A stretch of 64,000 nt of DNA from Sthenelais limicola (lineage: Eukaryota > Annelida > Polychaeta > Phyllodocida > Sigalionidae): NCBI GenBank assembly GCA_942159475.1, contig OW804099.1:11357146-11421145 (forward strand), given 5' to 3'. Below, in pieces: positions 52,531-63,440 of the stretch (the stretch's first letter is position 1; each line of letters opens with the position of its first letter). The notes under the pieces are model-generated. The model was given only the letters and a program-made list of their open reading frames with translations, did no database searches and was not told the DNA's origin. The translations under genes and the position numbers were made by a program.

Positions 52531-55097
52531 ATTGGCAAAACTATCGTTGAAGTATGAAAGGCTAGAATTCACTCAATTATCCAATGGTTATTCAATCCTG
52601 CATGAAAATATTATTCTTTCTCTTCTATCAGTGCTGAAAGTGGAAAGCTCAATTTGGGATTCATGATCTTTGACGATGAAAGATAGATTGAGAGATTACA
52701 AGATCTAAGCTAAGTCTTAAGTATAGAGATTAGGCGATATCTCTTTAGTGGGTCAAAATGCCAGAGAAAAAGCTTGGAGCAATACTATTGACATTTAAGG
52801 TAAAATGGATGACTCCTGAGCTATTGCGATTAATCGATCAAAAAGATAAAGCCCTGCAGAAAGCAAAAAAATCAAAGAACAAAGATGACTTAATTAACGC
52901 CAGAAGTCTTAGAAATAGGTCAACAAAATTATGTAGAAGAGCCAAAAAAGCATACTACACAGACATGACACTGCGTAACTTCAATGATAATAAATTGTTC
53001 TGGCAACAAGTGCAAGAATTATTGCCGAAAAAATCTAGTAACACTGGTAATGAGATAAACATAATTAACAACACCACTGCCCACCCGATCGATAAAGACA
53101 GAACAGCTGACTACTTTAACACCTATTTTTCGACCATAGGAGAAAAATTGGCATCCACTTTGAATGACGCCTGGCAATTCTACGGAAATCAGCCAGGTTC
53201 ATCTATTGGGGAAATTGCCACAAATACAGAGGAGGTGCTAAAATTTGTTAAATTGATTGATTGTAATAAAAGCAGTAACCTGAAAGACATCAAAACCTCT
53301 GTAATCAAGGATGCTTTTCTAGTGCTACCTGAGCTTTTATCCCATATTCTAAATTCCATATTTCAAAACAGTAAGATTCCTGACAACTGGAAGATTGGTA
53401 GTGTTACACCTCTTTTTAAAGGAGGTGACCCCTCACAAATTACCAATTATAGACCAATCACACAGTTACCAATTCAAGCTAAATTACTGGAGAAAGTTAT
53501 CCACAATAGACTAATAAACTATTTTGAGAACAACAACCTTCTGTCTCAAAATCAAAATGGCTACAGAACAAATAGATCCACCATGGACACTATATCTGAT
53601 CTTACAGATGATATTCGAATTAGTAAAAATTGTGGCTTTTCAACAGCCTCAGTATTTTTTGATTTAAAAAAAGCCTTCGATACGGTCAATCATAAGATTA
53701 TAATAGACAAACTGAATATATATGGAGTAAGTGGCTCCCTCCTCTCTTTACTGGAAAATTATCTAACAAACAGGAAACAAATTAGCATTTGCAATGATGT
53801 TGTCTCAGCATCACATGATATAAACTGCGGAGTACCACAAGGGTCTATACTGGGCCCATTACTCTTTCTGATATATGTCAATGACATGACAGCCTGCCTT
53901 GAACATTGTAAGGTCAAACTTTTTGCAGATGATACTGTCATTTACGTGTCGGGTAAAAATACAGACACCATAAATGAACAGTTACAGCAGGATTGTACAA
54001 ATTTTCTTTCTTGGTGCACCAAAAACAAACTGTCCCTCAATGTAGGAAAAACTAAAACAATGTTATTCCACGGTAAAGATACGGAAATGAGAATAACTTT
54101 AAATAATCAAAACATTGAAAATGTTCAAAATTATAAATACCTAGGCATTATACTTGATAGAAATCTTACTTTCAAAGACCAAACTTTGTATACTATAAAG
54201 AATACCTCACACAAATTATATCTTTTAAGAAGAATTTCAAAATTCCTTCCATCCCCTGTCCTACAGAGGGTGTTCAAGGTCTATGTTTTGCCGGTTTTTG
54301 ATTATGGTGACCTACTGTACGACACTTGTACTGTGAAGAATTTAGATAGACTGCAAGTTATCCAAAACAAATGTATCAAGGCAGCGCTGAAGGTTCATAT
54401 GAGAACCCCAACAATGTTAATTCATAGACTCATAAATGTACCATTATTATGTGATAGAAGAAAGGCGCACTTAGCGCAATTTGCATACAGAAGAAGTAGA
54501 AAAGAAATATATGTAAACCAAAGAGGGGGCAGAACGAGACAATGGAATGCTCCTGTATTAAAAATCGAAAAACCAAAATTAACATCCTATAAAAACAGCA
54601 TACAATTTAGATCAGCCTCTCTATGGAACAATACCGCTGCTGATGTTAGAAATATTGAAACTTATCAGGCATACAAAAAAATCACCAAACAGGAATCCCT
54701 TATTCCAATCTACAATTCATGACAACTTTTAGTAACTTCAATATCCACCAAATCGATTGATACCCTACCGGGGTAATCCTGCCTTCCATCTCTCATTCCT
54801 CATCCTCATCTCTTTCATAATCAATCACTAGTATTATTCATTGTTCTTGTAATTTGATGTTTCAACGTTTTATCCTACATTATATGTACGCACTCTGCTT
54901 ATGTCTAATTATTAAATAGAACTTGAAAGGCATTTTGTCAGTAGACCAGCAAAAGGCTTGCCCTTGAGCTGAGGCATCATGCCTCTTGTGAGTAGTCAAA
55001 TATTTTTGTGTACTATTTTTCCATATTGTCAAAGATCTTCCTCCAAGCAACGAGGGATCTATCAGTCAAATATCAATTGTATACTCATAATAAACCT

Positions 55098-55129
<32 letters not shown>
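52531..55129 (+). mobile_element. Non-LTR retrotransposon with long open RT frame
   Basis: 5' truncated: no endonuclease. It contains a long RT frame (52,758-54,722), a 3' UTR of about 370 bp, AATAAA at 55,088 and an A-tract of 28 or more bases (about 55,101-55,129). Its left boundary follows the gene 2 stop-region minisatellite. The 3' UTR may contain a second short insertion, because TTATTAAATAGAACTTGAAA near 54,909 also looks like an element end. Confidence 0.85.
52758..54722 (+). CDS. Reverse transcriptase of non-LTR retrotransposon (partial ORF2)
   Basis: 654 open codons. The start is arbitrary, since true ORF2 would begin upstream with an endonuclease; the real homology starts near WMTPELLRLIDQKDKALQKA. 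RT blocks: TNYRPITQLPIQAKLLEKVI, NGYRTNRSTMDTI, FFDLKKAFDTVNHKI, CGVPQGSILGPLLFLIY, the catalytic FADDT (near 53,925), FLSWCTKNKLSLNVGKT, NYKYLGIILDR and a thumb with RLQVIQNKCIKAALKV. It ends naturally at TGA. Compared with the RTs at 159 and 45,275 it is a different lineage (FADDT rather than YADDT, different linkers). No internal stop, so it is fairly recent. Poly(A) tail rather than GAATT. Confidence 0.9.
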   Translation: MPEKKLGAILLTFKVKWMTPELLRLIDQKDKALQKAKKSKNKDDLINARSLRNRSTKLCRRAKKAYYTDMTLRNFNDNKLFWQQVQELLPKKSSNTGNEINIINNTTAHPIDKDRTADYFNTYFSTIGEKLASTLNDAWQFYGNQPGSSIGEIATNTEEVLKFVKLIDCNKSSNLKDIKTSVIKDAFLVLPELLSHILNSIFQNSKIPDNWKIGSVTPLFKGGDPSQITNYRPITQLPIQAKLLEKVIHNRLINYFENNNLLSQNQNGYRTNRSTMDTISDLTDDIRISKNCGFSTASVFFDLKKAFDTVNHKIIIDKLNIYGVSGSLLSLLENYLTNRKQISICNDVVSASHDINCGVPQGSILGPLLFLIYVNDMTACLEHCKVKLFADDTVIYVSGKNTDTINEQLQQDCTNFLSWCTKNKLSLNVGKTKTMLFHGKDTEMRITLNNQNIENVQNYKYLGIILDRNLTFKDQTLYTIKNTSHKLYLLRRISKFLPSPVLQRVFKVYVLPVFDYGDLLYDTCTVKNLDRLQVIQNKCIKAALKVHMRTPTMLIHRLINVPLLCDRRKAHLAQFAYRRSRKEIYVNQRGGRTRQWNAPVLKIEKPKLTSYKNSIQFRSASLWNNTAADVRNIETYQAYKKITKQESLIPIYNS

Positions 55130-55700
55130 CAATTGTTAAGCCTGGATGTGGTATTGATGTAAATAAGATAAATTTCAAAGATTTGATAACAAAAATGAAT
55201 GGTATTGTTGGAGCGTGGAGTAGGAGAGACCTCTCCATGAAGGGTAAAGTCATCATAAATAACTTGTTAGTTCTCCCAGTTATCCAGTATGTACTGGATT
55301 GCATTAAGGTAGATGACTACATGAGAAAGGAAATTTGGTTGAATAACATGAAAAATGAGTTGGGGCTCTAGACGCTCCAAAATAAGTATGACATTTTTAA
55401 AACAAGATGTTCCAGATGGAGGTCTTAATCTGAGATGTATCAGCAAAATCATTAAATCTAACAGGGCTTTGAATAGTCAAAATTGGTCAAGATTCTTAAA
55501 ATGAAGATCACCCAGTTATTCCTGTGAAGAATCAAGGATCCACCTTGATGGGTTTTACAAGGACATCTTTGATGTCTGGTCCAGTTATATTACAAGAAGG
55601 CCCCACTAACAGGTGAGGAGGTACTGAATAAAATCTTGAACAATAACAACTGGATTAAAATTGGTATAAAAAGGCTCAAATATAAAAGGTGAGAGAATGT
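55130..55700 (+). pseudogene. L1/Tx1-like reverse transcriptase remnant
   Basis: Encodes INFKDLITKMNGIVGAWSRR and KGKVIINNLLVLPVIQYVLD, the thumb/post-RT segment typical of L1/Tx1 non-LTR elements. In another frame, after 55,377, it gives GGLNLRCISKIIKSNRALNS. It is broken by a stop at 55,369-55,371 and frameshifts. Much more decayed than the adjoining elements. Confidence 0.6.
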
Positions 55701-55747
55701 GGGAATTGTCTGCATAAAAGGCATCATTAAGCCGGATCGTGAACTTA

Positions 55748-55790
55748 TGGGTCAGATTTTCAGAAAATGTACAATTGGCATTTATGCATG
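55748..55790. repeat. Solo left end of the TGGGTCAG MITE family
   Basis: TGGGTCAGATTTTCAGAAAA followed by TGTACAATTGGC, preceded by TA. The matching right end was not found within the next 1.5 kb. Confidence 0.65.
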
Positions 55791-57020
55791 ATTTTTTAAT
55801 AATTTACACCCTATTATCAGCGTCACTGACAGGCACAGTCATTATAAGTCAGACATGTATAACTTTCTGTCAACCTCTAAGTATTTAACCCAGAGTATAG
55901 CACAATATATTTTCATGAATTTATGCATCATTAAACTCCTGGTACATATGAATAAGTTAAAAACCATTTCCATGTAGTCTTAATTAATTTTCAGAATGTT
56001 ATATTCCATATTTTGGTATGAAGGTGATTTTCAGCACATTTAATGGCTCTAATTTCCTAATTAAACATTGTTGGTATGGACAAGTAGGTACTCACATGTT
56101 CAGAATATTGTCTGACCGCATAGAAACATTGATAACAATACATGTGTAGTGGGTTTGGGGTATTATATGTACTTAGGTATAGGATATGTATGGGACATGC
56201 AATGTCCACTCATGTTGTGTGGTGGTGCTGTCCGCTGAGGTTAGTACACCTGTACTAGCCCAGTGGGCAGTGCCAACGTTCTTGACCATTTATGAGAACT
56301 ATCTGAGTCTTCCCTTTATAATCCTTTGTATTGCATATTTGCCTCTTGTGTGTGTTGCCTTTTATATTCTTCATAGACTGATGTCTTAGTTATCTATCAA
56401 CATCTTGTTGCCATTTGTACTGCCAGTTAGATATATTGTACTGTCTACACCTTCAGACACCCTATTTGTGTTGGTGCGTTGTTATACAGGTGGCCGGACC
56501 ACCTTCGGATAGACAAGCGTGGGGAACTTGTCCCAAAGATTGGTGCAATAAAGTTCGTGCAAAAGGTATTCCTTGTCGTGGTGCTTTATTAAAACCTTAG
56601 TGAGCGGATCGGATCCGAAGATCATTACACATGACTACATGGAGAACATCTGTTGAAAGAAAACTATTATGACAACTTCACATTTGGAACAATTTCATGA
56701 GAATGAACCATACATAATAATATACTGTGGTTAGTTTTTAATCTCAGATTTTTTAGTAAAAGCTTTTGGTTCATGAAAATCTAAGCACATAATTATGAAT
56801 ATATAAACAAACATTTCCATGCAATTTTGATTAGTTGTCAGAATGAGAAATTAAATATTTTGGTTTGAAGGTTAATTTTAGCATATTTAACAGCGGTAAT
56901 TGCCTAAATATTCATCATAGGTATGGAAAAGTGGGTATGCATTTGTTCAGAATATAGCAATAAAATAGAGCAATAAAACATTTAACCCCTAAGTATTCTA
57001 AGTAAGGTGTGACTATACAG
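55791..57020. repeat. Imperfect direct duplication in AT-rich DNA
   Basis: 55,960-56,130 (CATTTCCATG, TCAGAATG, ATATTTTGGT, GTTCAGAATAT) recurs in order at 56,810-57,000, about 850 bp later. One open frame (56,415-56,600) contains CPKDWCNKVRAKGIPC but has no recognisable family. Confidence 0.6.
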
Positions 57021-58640
57021 GGAAGATATATTGAGGAAAATCTGTGAGTAATTTGCCCATTTGAACCTTTTCATGAGAATTGACCATAGTACGGTGTTTG
57101 AAGTAATTTAGTAGGAATCTATTCAAGTATTGACAGAAATAATGCCTTATGATCTGTGTGAATACATATCATAGAAGATGGCCATACTTGAAGTGTGAAG
57201 AATTGTAAAAAGAGTGGTTATATGAATATGCATCACTCATGTTAATGATGGCTTGTTTTAGATTACTCTCTTTGTTTGTTCATCTTTGTAATTTGTTCAA
57301 ATTTAAGCAACCTTTCTAAGTTTTATTTGCCTAATGTGTAATATTTTGATGGTGCACCTTAATAAAATCATCAAATATATAATGACATACTCATTCTGTT
57401 ACTTCTTCTTAGTTTGTTTACTAGTCTGGAGGCAGGATGGGGGCACCTTGCATTTTGTGTTTGATTAATTTTCAATCTCACAAATCTCCTGATTCAAAAT
57501 GTGCTGTGTGCGACTCTGTAACACTGGAGAACATTATATTCTATGTAGGCTTGCACAGCAAAAACCTTTTATACACGACTTAATATATACAGGTCTTACT
57601 AAAAGGGCTGAGTAAACAAATTTGGAAGTGGGTAAAATACAAGGGGCTACACAGGAGGATTGATCTCATTGCGAACAAGTCAAGTTCCAATAATTTGTAT
57701 TTGTATTTGTTCATTCAGTCGCATTTTATCATACAGATAATGTTCTCAGCTGACCTACTCAAAAATCAATTAAAAGAAATGCAGTTTATAATCTAATTGA
57801 CAGAAGTGTAAGTCATAATATAATGATTTTAATCCTACAGTTCAAGTGGAGTGGAGACGGTAGGCGAGGGGATGTCTCGGGGCTATGGCCCTTGGCATCA
57901 CCTGGCCCCCTCACCCAAAACATGGACCCTAATACCCTAATATTTTATGGTAGGTCAAATGTTTAGCTTGGGGATCATGGCCTTACTTTAAATAAAAAAA
58001 AATAAGTGAAAAATAAATAGGTGAGAAATAAATTCATGAAGATTTTCCTTTTCTTGTGTGCCTGTATTTAACAATTCTAGTTCTGAGTACAGCAGGTGGA
58101 AAAGAATGTCTGCCTACCCTTGTGATTGAAATATAGCTCCAAATTGCATTGGGCAGCGAGAATTGCATTGGACAGAGGGAAAGAGGACAGTTGAAGTTGG
58201 GGACCCCACCCACTCACTAAGGATAGATTGTATAAATGATTCTGTCTGAATATATGCTCATAGTTATTTACTGAGCTTTTGATCCAGCAATATCCCATCT
58301 TCATATCCATGTATATTTCCAAAATCTAAACCGAAGAAACAGAAAAAGGCATCAGAGAAAAAATATGATTTAGTAACACATACCCTTAGCAAATATTTAA
58401 ATTTAAATGTGTTTTCGATTCTGAATAACCATGAAGTATAAATAAATGCTACAAGATAAACTGTTCTCCTTTATCTATACTGGTTATTTAGGCCTACTGT
58501 AAACTACTGCCACACAGTAGAAGATTTCAACACTAACTTTTACACTATATATAACAAGTGTCCCTCAACCGGAAGTAGATCGACGATCACTCATCATTAT
58601 TGGTGTATATGCAGAACTTTGTGCCACCTAGTGGCAACTA
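57021..58640. other. Non-coding stretch, nothing recognised
   Basis: AT-rich with no convincing exon or element. A CTCF-like word lies at its end (58,621-58,636). Confidence 0.5.
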
Positions 58641-58679
58641 TGTGATCTACAGTTCAGAGGGCTGTTTTGATTTCCATGT

Positions 58680-58985
58680 AATTACGGGAGCTGTACATCA
58701 GTGTAAGTGTATATCAGATTAAGGCTCAATAGGGGACTTGCATGTCCACCATCCTGTATCATGGTTCACATGGAGTTATGTGAGTTGCATGTCAGAGTGA
58801 GGCTCAATAGGGGACTTGTGTGTCTGCCATATTGTATCTTGGTTCACATGGAATTATGGGAGATGTATATCAGAGTAAGTCTCAATAGGGGACTTGTATG
58901 TCCACCATCTTGTATCTTGGTTCACATGGAATTATGGGAGATGTATATCAGAGTAAGTCTCAATAGGGGACTTATATACTAATGG
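58680..58985 (+). repeat. 78-bp tandem repeat (four units)
   Basis: CTCAATAGGGGACTT recurs with CAATAGG at 58,727, 58,805, 58,883 and 58,961. Because 78 is a multiple of three, one frame stays open through all units with a 26-residue repeat (..NRGLVCPPSCILVHMELWEM). No sign that it is expressed. Confidence 0.92.
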
Positions 58986-58989
58986 GTCA

Positions 58990-59510
58990 GTGAGTACCTA
59001 AATATATATACACATACTTTAAATCCTTTGCCTCCTTTTTTCCCCACCTCACCCCACTTGCATGCTAATGAGTCAGCAAGAAAAAGACCAATGCTAACAT
59101 TCTCTACCACATATGATTAATGGTATATGTATAAAATATACCTGACCTGAGAGAAGATCCACACAAGGGTGGAACTGAAATGGGTCAGTGACTAATGGGG
59201 TCAGTGAATAGCTGTAATAAACAGAGACTTCAAACACTTCTACCTCAGGGGCTGTGGGGCATTAATACATCCCTACACTACATGTACAATTGGTTTTGAG
59301 AAAAAATACATTTATGATCAATAGCAGAACTATATGAATGTACTAATATATTTATCAACGTTTTTCATATATTTATGCAGGTTCTTGATGCAATACAAAA
59401 TAGCAAAAATAATGCCAAACTGCTTTGAGGCAAATCATACCATGTTGTACACTTTTTCCCAGCTGTATCCATCAGAGAACCACGTCTAACATACTGGCTG
59501 GACTGGCTTT
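58990..59510 (+). promoter_or_regulatory. Upstream block, copy D (before gene 3)
   Basis: Contains ATTAATGGTATATGTATAAA, GAAATGGGTCAGTGA, ACATGTACAATTGG, GCAGGTTCTTGATGCAATAC and ACCATGTTGTACA, in the same order as blocks A-C but more diverged. It lies 1.2-1.7 kb upstream of the gene 3 first exon. Confidence 0.55.
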
Positions 59511-59775
59511 TTACTCCTTCATGTTTGAACGCCTGAGCCAACGATACTCTCGCTATATGTATAAGAACCAAGTGTTTCACTATTTGGTTTTGTCGCCTAG
59601 TTTAGAAGTTTAGAAGTGCCTGAATCATCTCTGCCTTCAGAACATTTGGACACATAATAATCAATGCTTTACAAAGATAATTTTTGCACTTGAGAATGAA
59701 TGTTGTGTACAATTGTGGTACTAAATAATAATGGTGCAATTAAAAGATGATTCACATACCACAAATCATTTTCCA
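59511..59775. other. Spacer after block D
   Basis: No recognised feature. Confidence 0.4.
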
Positions 59776-60285
59776 GCACCCTCCCACTTTCTCTTTCTCT
59801 CCCTCTCTCACCATCTTTCCGTCTCTCTTCCACTCTCTCTCCTCTCTCTCATCTCTCACTCTCTCTTCTCTCTCCCTCTCTCTCCCTCCCTCTCTCCCTC
59901 TCTCTCCTTTCTCTCTCTCCTCTTGATCCCTCTCTCCCTGCCTCTCCTACCCTCCCTCTCTCCCTTGCCTCTCTCCTCTCTCTTCTCTTTCTCCCTCTCT
60001 CTCCCTTCCATTCTCCTCTCTCTATCCCTCTATCCTCTATCTACTTTCTCTCTCCCTCTTTCTCCTCTCTCTATCCTTCTCTCTCTGTCTTTCCGTCTCT
60101 CCCCTCTCTCTCCTCTCTTTTCCTCTCTCTCCTTCCATCTAACTTATCTCCGTATTCTTCTCTCCCTCTCCCCTATCTACCTATTACCATCACCTCTCTC
60201 TCCTGCTCCTTTTCCTCTCTCAATCTCTCTTCCTCCCTCTTCCTCCCTCTTTCCCTCCCTCTCGCTCACTCTCTTACCTCCACTG
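59776..60285. repeat. Polypyrimidine (CTCTCTCC)n tract
   Basis: About 500 bp of C/T on the + strand; gives a meaningless 207-codon Ser/Leu/Pro open frame. Confidence 0.95.
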
Positions 60286-60640
60286 TATTCATGTTGGTAT
60301 AGTCCTCTGGATTATATAAGGAAATATCTTGGAAAAGCACTAAATGATAATTAAGTCAGACATTGAAAATAGTATCTGAAATGCTAACCCTCGCACCGAC
60401 CTCCACCCCCTCAAACACTGTCTGAAATATGTGGCATAGGAGTATGGCGGGGATGGGGGTGTAGTGGGTGGAGGGGTGATAGGGTGGGGTTTAGCAGCAG
60501 TACTTTATATAGTATATGGTGGTGTATGGTGGAGATGGGGGTGTAGTGGTTGGAGGGGTGATAGGGTGGGGTCTAGCAGCAGTTCATGACTTCCCTTACT
60601 CACGTGTAATTCCCCGGATCATCCAAGTATGACAACAGAT
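60286..60640. other. Spacer with G-rich direct repeat
   Basis: GGTGTAGTGG.TGGAGGGGTG followed by ATAGGGTGGGGT..AGCAGCAGT occurs twice (60,459 and 60,540). No gene. Confidence 0.6.
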
Positions 60641-60679
60641 GAGAGCGCCACCAGTGGAAGTGTACTCACAGTTTGTCCC

Positions 60680-60763
60680 AGAGAAATACATTCTATCTAA
60701 CACCTGAGAGAACCAGTCACCACTTCACACGTTAGGCTTTCAGCTTTGTCAACCACACCCACG
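60680..60763 (+). other. Proposed gene 3 non-coding exon 1
   Basis: Ends at CCCACG|GTAAGAT. The preceding TTCTATCTAACACCTGAGAG resembles the proposed gene 2 exon 1. Its start is not defined. Confidence 0.45.
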
Positions 60764-60954
60764 GTAAGATTATATTCCAACAATAACTCACTACATGTTA
60801 TAATAGATATATGATATAATATTTTAACGAATACTTTTACTGAAGTGTAGTGTATAATGAGTTAGTATAGATATAATTCAGCCTAGTGTAGTGTAGGTGA
60901 AGGGGATAACGTTCATATAATGTATGTATATGAGTAAACCAGCATAAGTCCCCC

Positions 60955-61425
60955 ACTACCTCTTGCCCCCTCCACCAGCCCCCCCCCCACCATCAGGCCA
61001 CCACCACCAGGCCCCCTTCCCCTCCCTCCCGCCCCTCCTCCACCTCTTGCCCCCACCACCAGGTGCCTGCTGCCTTTCCCTATCCCCTTGCCCTCCTCCT
61101 CTTCCCCTCCTCCCGCTACCAGCCTCTCTACTCCATTGCCTTCCACCTCTTCCACATCTTGCCCCTACCCCTCTGCCCTCCTCATCCTCCCTCTACCTAC
61201 CCCCTTCCCCTTGCCCTCCCTCCCGCCCCTCCACCACCTCTTGCCCCTCCCCCTCTGCCTTCTTCCTCCTCTTCCATCTGCCCCCTTGCCCTCCCGCCCC
61301 TCCTCCATCTCTTGTCTCTGCCCCTCTGCTCCCTGCCCTCCTCCTTCCTCCACCTGCCCCTGCTATTCCATTGCCCTCCTGCCCTCCCCCACCTACTTTC
61401 CAACATGCCAAAGCCCCCAAACCGA
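60955..61425. repeat. C-rich polypyrimidine tract (CCACCTCTTGCCCC)n in gene 3 intron 1
   Basis: A degenerate repeat of CCTCCTCCACCTCTTGCCCC words, open in several frames on both strands. These frames are not proteins. Confidence 0.93.
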
Positions 61426-61838
61426 GGGAAATGAATCCCATAATAGTAGGTACATGTAATGCTGAATTTGGAGGCTTATTATTGCTTCTTTGAAATCCAA
61501 GGTACATATAATGCCTCTTCCATGATCGAGATATCAATATGGTTAATTCAAACTGTAATTGTTTACTTATTCGGATCATAATATCCGATCACTATTTCAC
61601 CTCTGGTACACTCTTTTTATCTCTGTACCAAATATGTAATTATGTAACACATGACCACTGTGTGTGGCTCCCAGCTGCAAGCATGAGTGATCACTGACTG
61701 ACCTAGCAACTAGACTAGAGCTTAAACACACACGTCTCCCTTTCGCCCCAATATTATTTCATTGGACATGTTGGCGTATGAATAAATCATGGTACATTTG
61801 GGTGAAAAGGATGAGAATAGCCTAAGCCTAAGTGGATA
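61426..61838. other. Intron spacer
   Basis: No recognised feature. Confidence 0.4.
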
Positions 61839-62495
61839 TTCCAAAAAAGGAAAAGGAACATTGCAAAAAGGAAAGGGACATTGCAAAAAGGAAAGGGACA
61901 TTGCCAAAAGGAAAGGGACATTGCCAAAAGGAAAGGGACATTGCCAAAAGGAAAGGGACATTGCCAAAAGGAAAGGGACATTGCCAAAAGGAAAGGGACA
62001 TTGCCAAAAGGAAAGGGACATTGCCAAAAGGAAAGGGACATTGCCAAAAGGAAAGGGACATTGCCAAAAGGAAAGGGACATTGCCAAAAGGAAAGGGACA
62101 TTGCCAAAAGGAAAGGGACATTGCCAAAAGGAAAGGGACATTGCCAAAAGGAAAGGGACATTGCCAAAAGGAAAGGGACATTGCAAAAAGGAAAGGGACA
62201 TTCCAAAAAGGAAAGGGACATTCCAAAAAGGAAAGGGACATTCCAAAAAGGAAAGGGACATTCCAAAAAGGAAAGGGACATTCCAAAAAGGAAAGGGACA
62301 TTCCAAAAAGGAAAGGGACATTCCAAAAAGGAAAGGGACATTCCAAAAAGGAAAGGGACATTCCAAAAAGGAAAGGGACATTCCAAAAAGGAAAGGGACA
62401 TTCCAAAAAGGAAAGGGACATTCCAAAAAGGAAAGGGACATTCCAAAAAGGAAAGGGACATTCCAAAAAGGAAAGGGACATTCCAAAAAGGAAAG
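61839..62495. repeat. 20-bp minisatellite, 32 units in two homogeneous blocks
   Basis: Units are TTGCAAAAAGGAAAGGGACA at 61,861 and 61,881; TTGCCAAAAGGAAAGGGACA 14 times (61,901-62,180); one TTGCAAAAAG unit at 62,181; then TTCCAAAAAGGAAAGGGACA 15 times to 62,495, the last one cut short. The unit has no stop in several frames of either strand, which explains open frames of 200-275 codons here. Confidence 0.97.
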
Positions 62496-63338
62496 TCTTG
62501 GATATTTGGGATTTTTCCTATTTCACATAGATATCCTTTCCGATTGCGGACAAAACATGCACCATCTAGTAACTGCTTGTATATTATGCTATCATTTATT
62601 ATTGTTTTGGGGCTAGTCGGAAGATCTATTCTTAGAGGCTTTTGTCCAGTTATGTACTATGGCACCACAGTTCTCTGGATGCTTTCCTTGCGGTGACCAA
62701 GTCATAGCTGGAGTGGCTTTATTGCTTGACTTTACCGATAGAGGTCAGGGTGACTTATGCAGGATGCAATTCACCTTATTTTTTATGTATTGATGTATGA
62801 GGTCCATGTGAACATCTAAACACCTTTTATACTTGTAATACCTTTTACTGTACTACTGCCTCTGAATGTAAGGGCTGACCTTCCCTCATTGAGCTGCAAC
62901 CATGGCATGTGTATAGTGGTAGAATAAACGCTGGTGAGGACCTATAGAATCTGGTTGTGTTGTTATTTTGATCTAGTCTCAGAGTCGCTATGATCCATGT
63001 GAAATAGTTAGACACTACATATATATATCTATCAGTGTGTGTGTGCTTATTAAGGTGTTTGTACTTGTGATGTTCCAGGAATACAACTTTTTTCCTGCAC
63101 CACCCTTCCTAGCTCTAGGAACTAATCCCCCAAAGCCAGTGATAATGCCCCTGTGCAAGTTGCACAAACATAAAGTATCTTTCATCATTTACAGTTTTTC
63201 TGTCCTATTACTATGTTGGTGTTTGTCACTCCTGACCAGGCTCCTGTGGATCTATTATCCTGGTTTGTTGATTCATGTGGTTGTCACTTGTTGTAACACT
63301 GGTTGTGACACTGACCTTATATATTTTGTATTTCATAG
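62496..63338 (+). other. Rest of gene 3 intron 1
   Basis: Non-coding. 63,190-63,338 matches gene 1 intron 1 (TGTTG.TGTTTGTC, CCTGACCAGGCT) and ends in TTTTGTATTTCATAG, confirming the gene structure. Confidence 0.65.
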
Positions 63339-63344
63339 ATCAAG

Positions 63345-63440
63345 ATGGCAACATATGAAAACCCGGCCTTCAGCAGCGAATTGCCGGAGGATGCCTCGAG
63401 TGATATCCTACAGGGGGTCCCTAATGTTGATACATCCCCG
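63345..63440 (+). CDS. Gene 3: first coding exon of a third paralogue (partial)
   Basis: The exon starts at 63,339 after TTTCATAG, with ATG at 63,345. 32 codons (MATYENPAFSSELPEDASSD and 12 more) end in phase 0 at CCG|GTATGT, the same structure as gene 2. The remaining exons lie beyond the window. By analogy the product is a type II membrane protein with a propeller ectodomain. The YEN motif is kept, and NPAF additionally resembles an NPxF-type sorting or adaptor motif. Confidence 0.72.

Noticed and set aside
56415..56600. Small frame with CPKDWCNKVRAKGIPC, possible Cys-rich peptide
   Set aside because: No signal peptide, family match, or splice context; one short frame in AT-rich DNA is expected by chance.
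59731..60354. 207-codon Ser/Leu/Pro frame
   Set aside because: Product of the polypyrimidine tract.
60913..61579. Pro-rich and Gly-rich overlapping frames
   Set aside because: Product of a C-rich degenerate repeat, open in several frames of both strands.
61722..62696. Long open frames (217-275 codons) on both strands over the 20-bp minisatellite
   Set aside because: All are generated by a unit that lacks stops; several frames on both strands are open at once and the peptide is a pure repeat.
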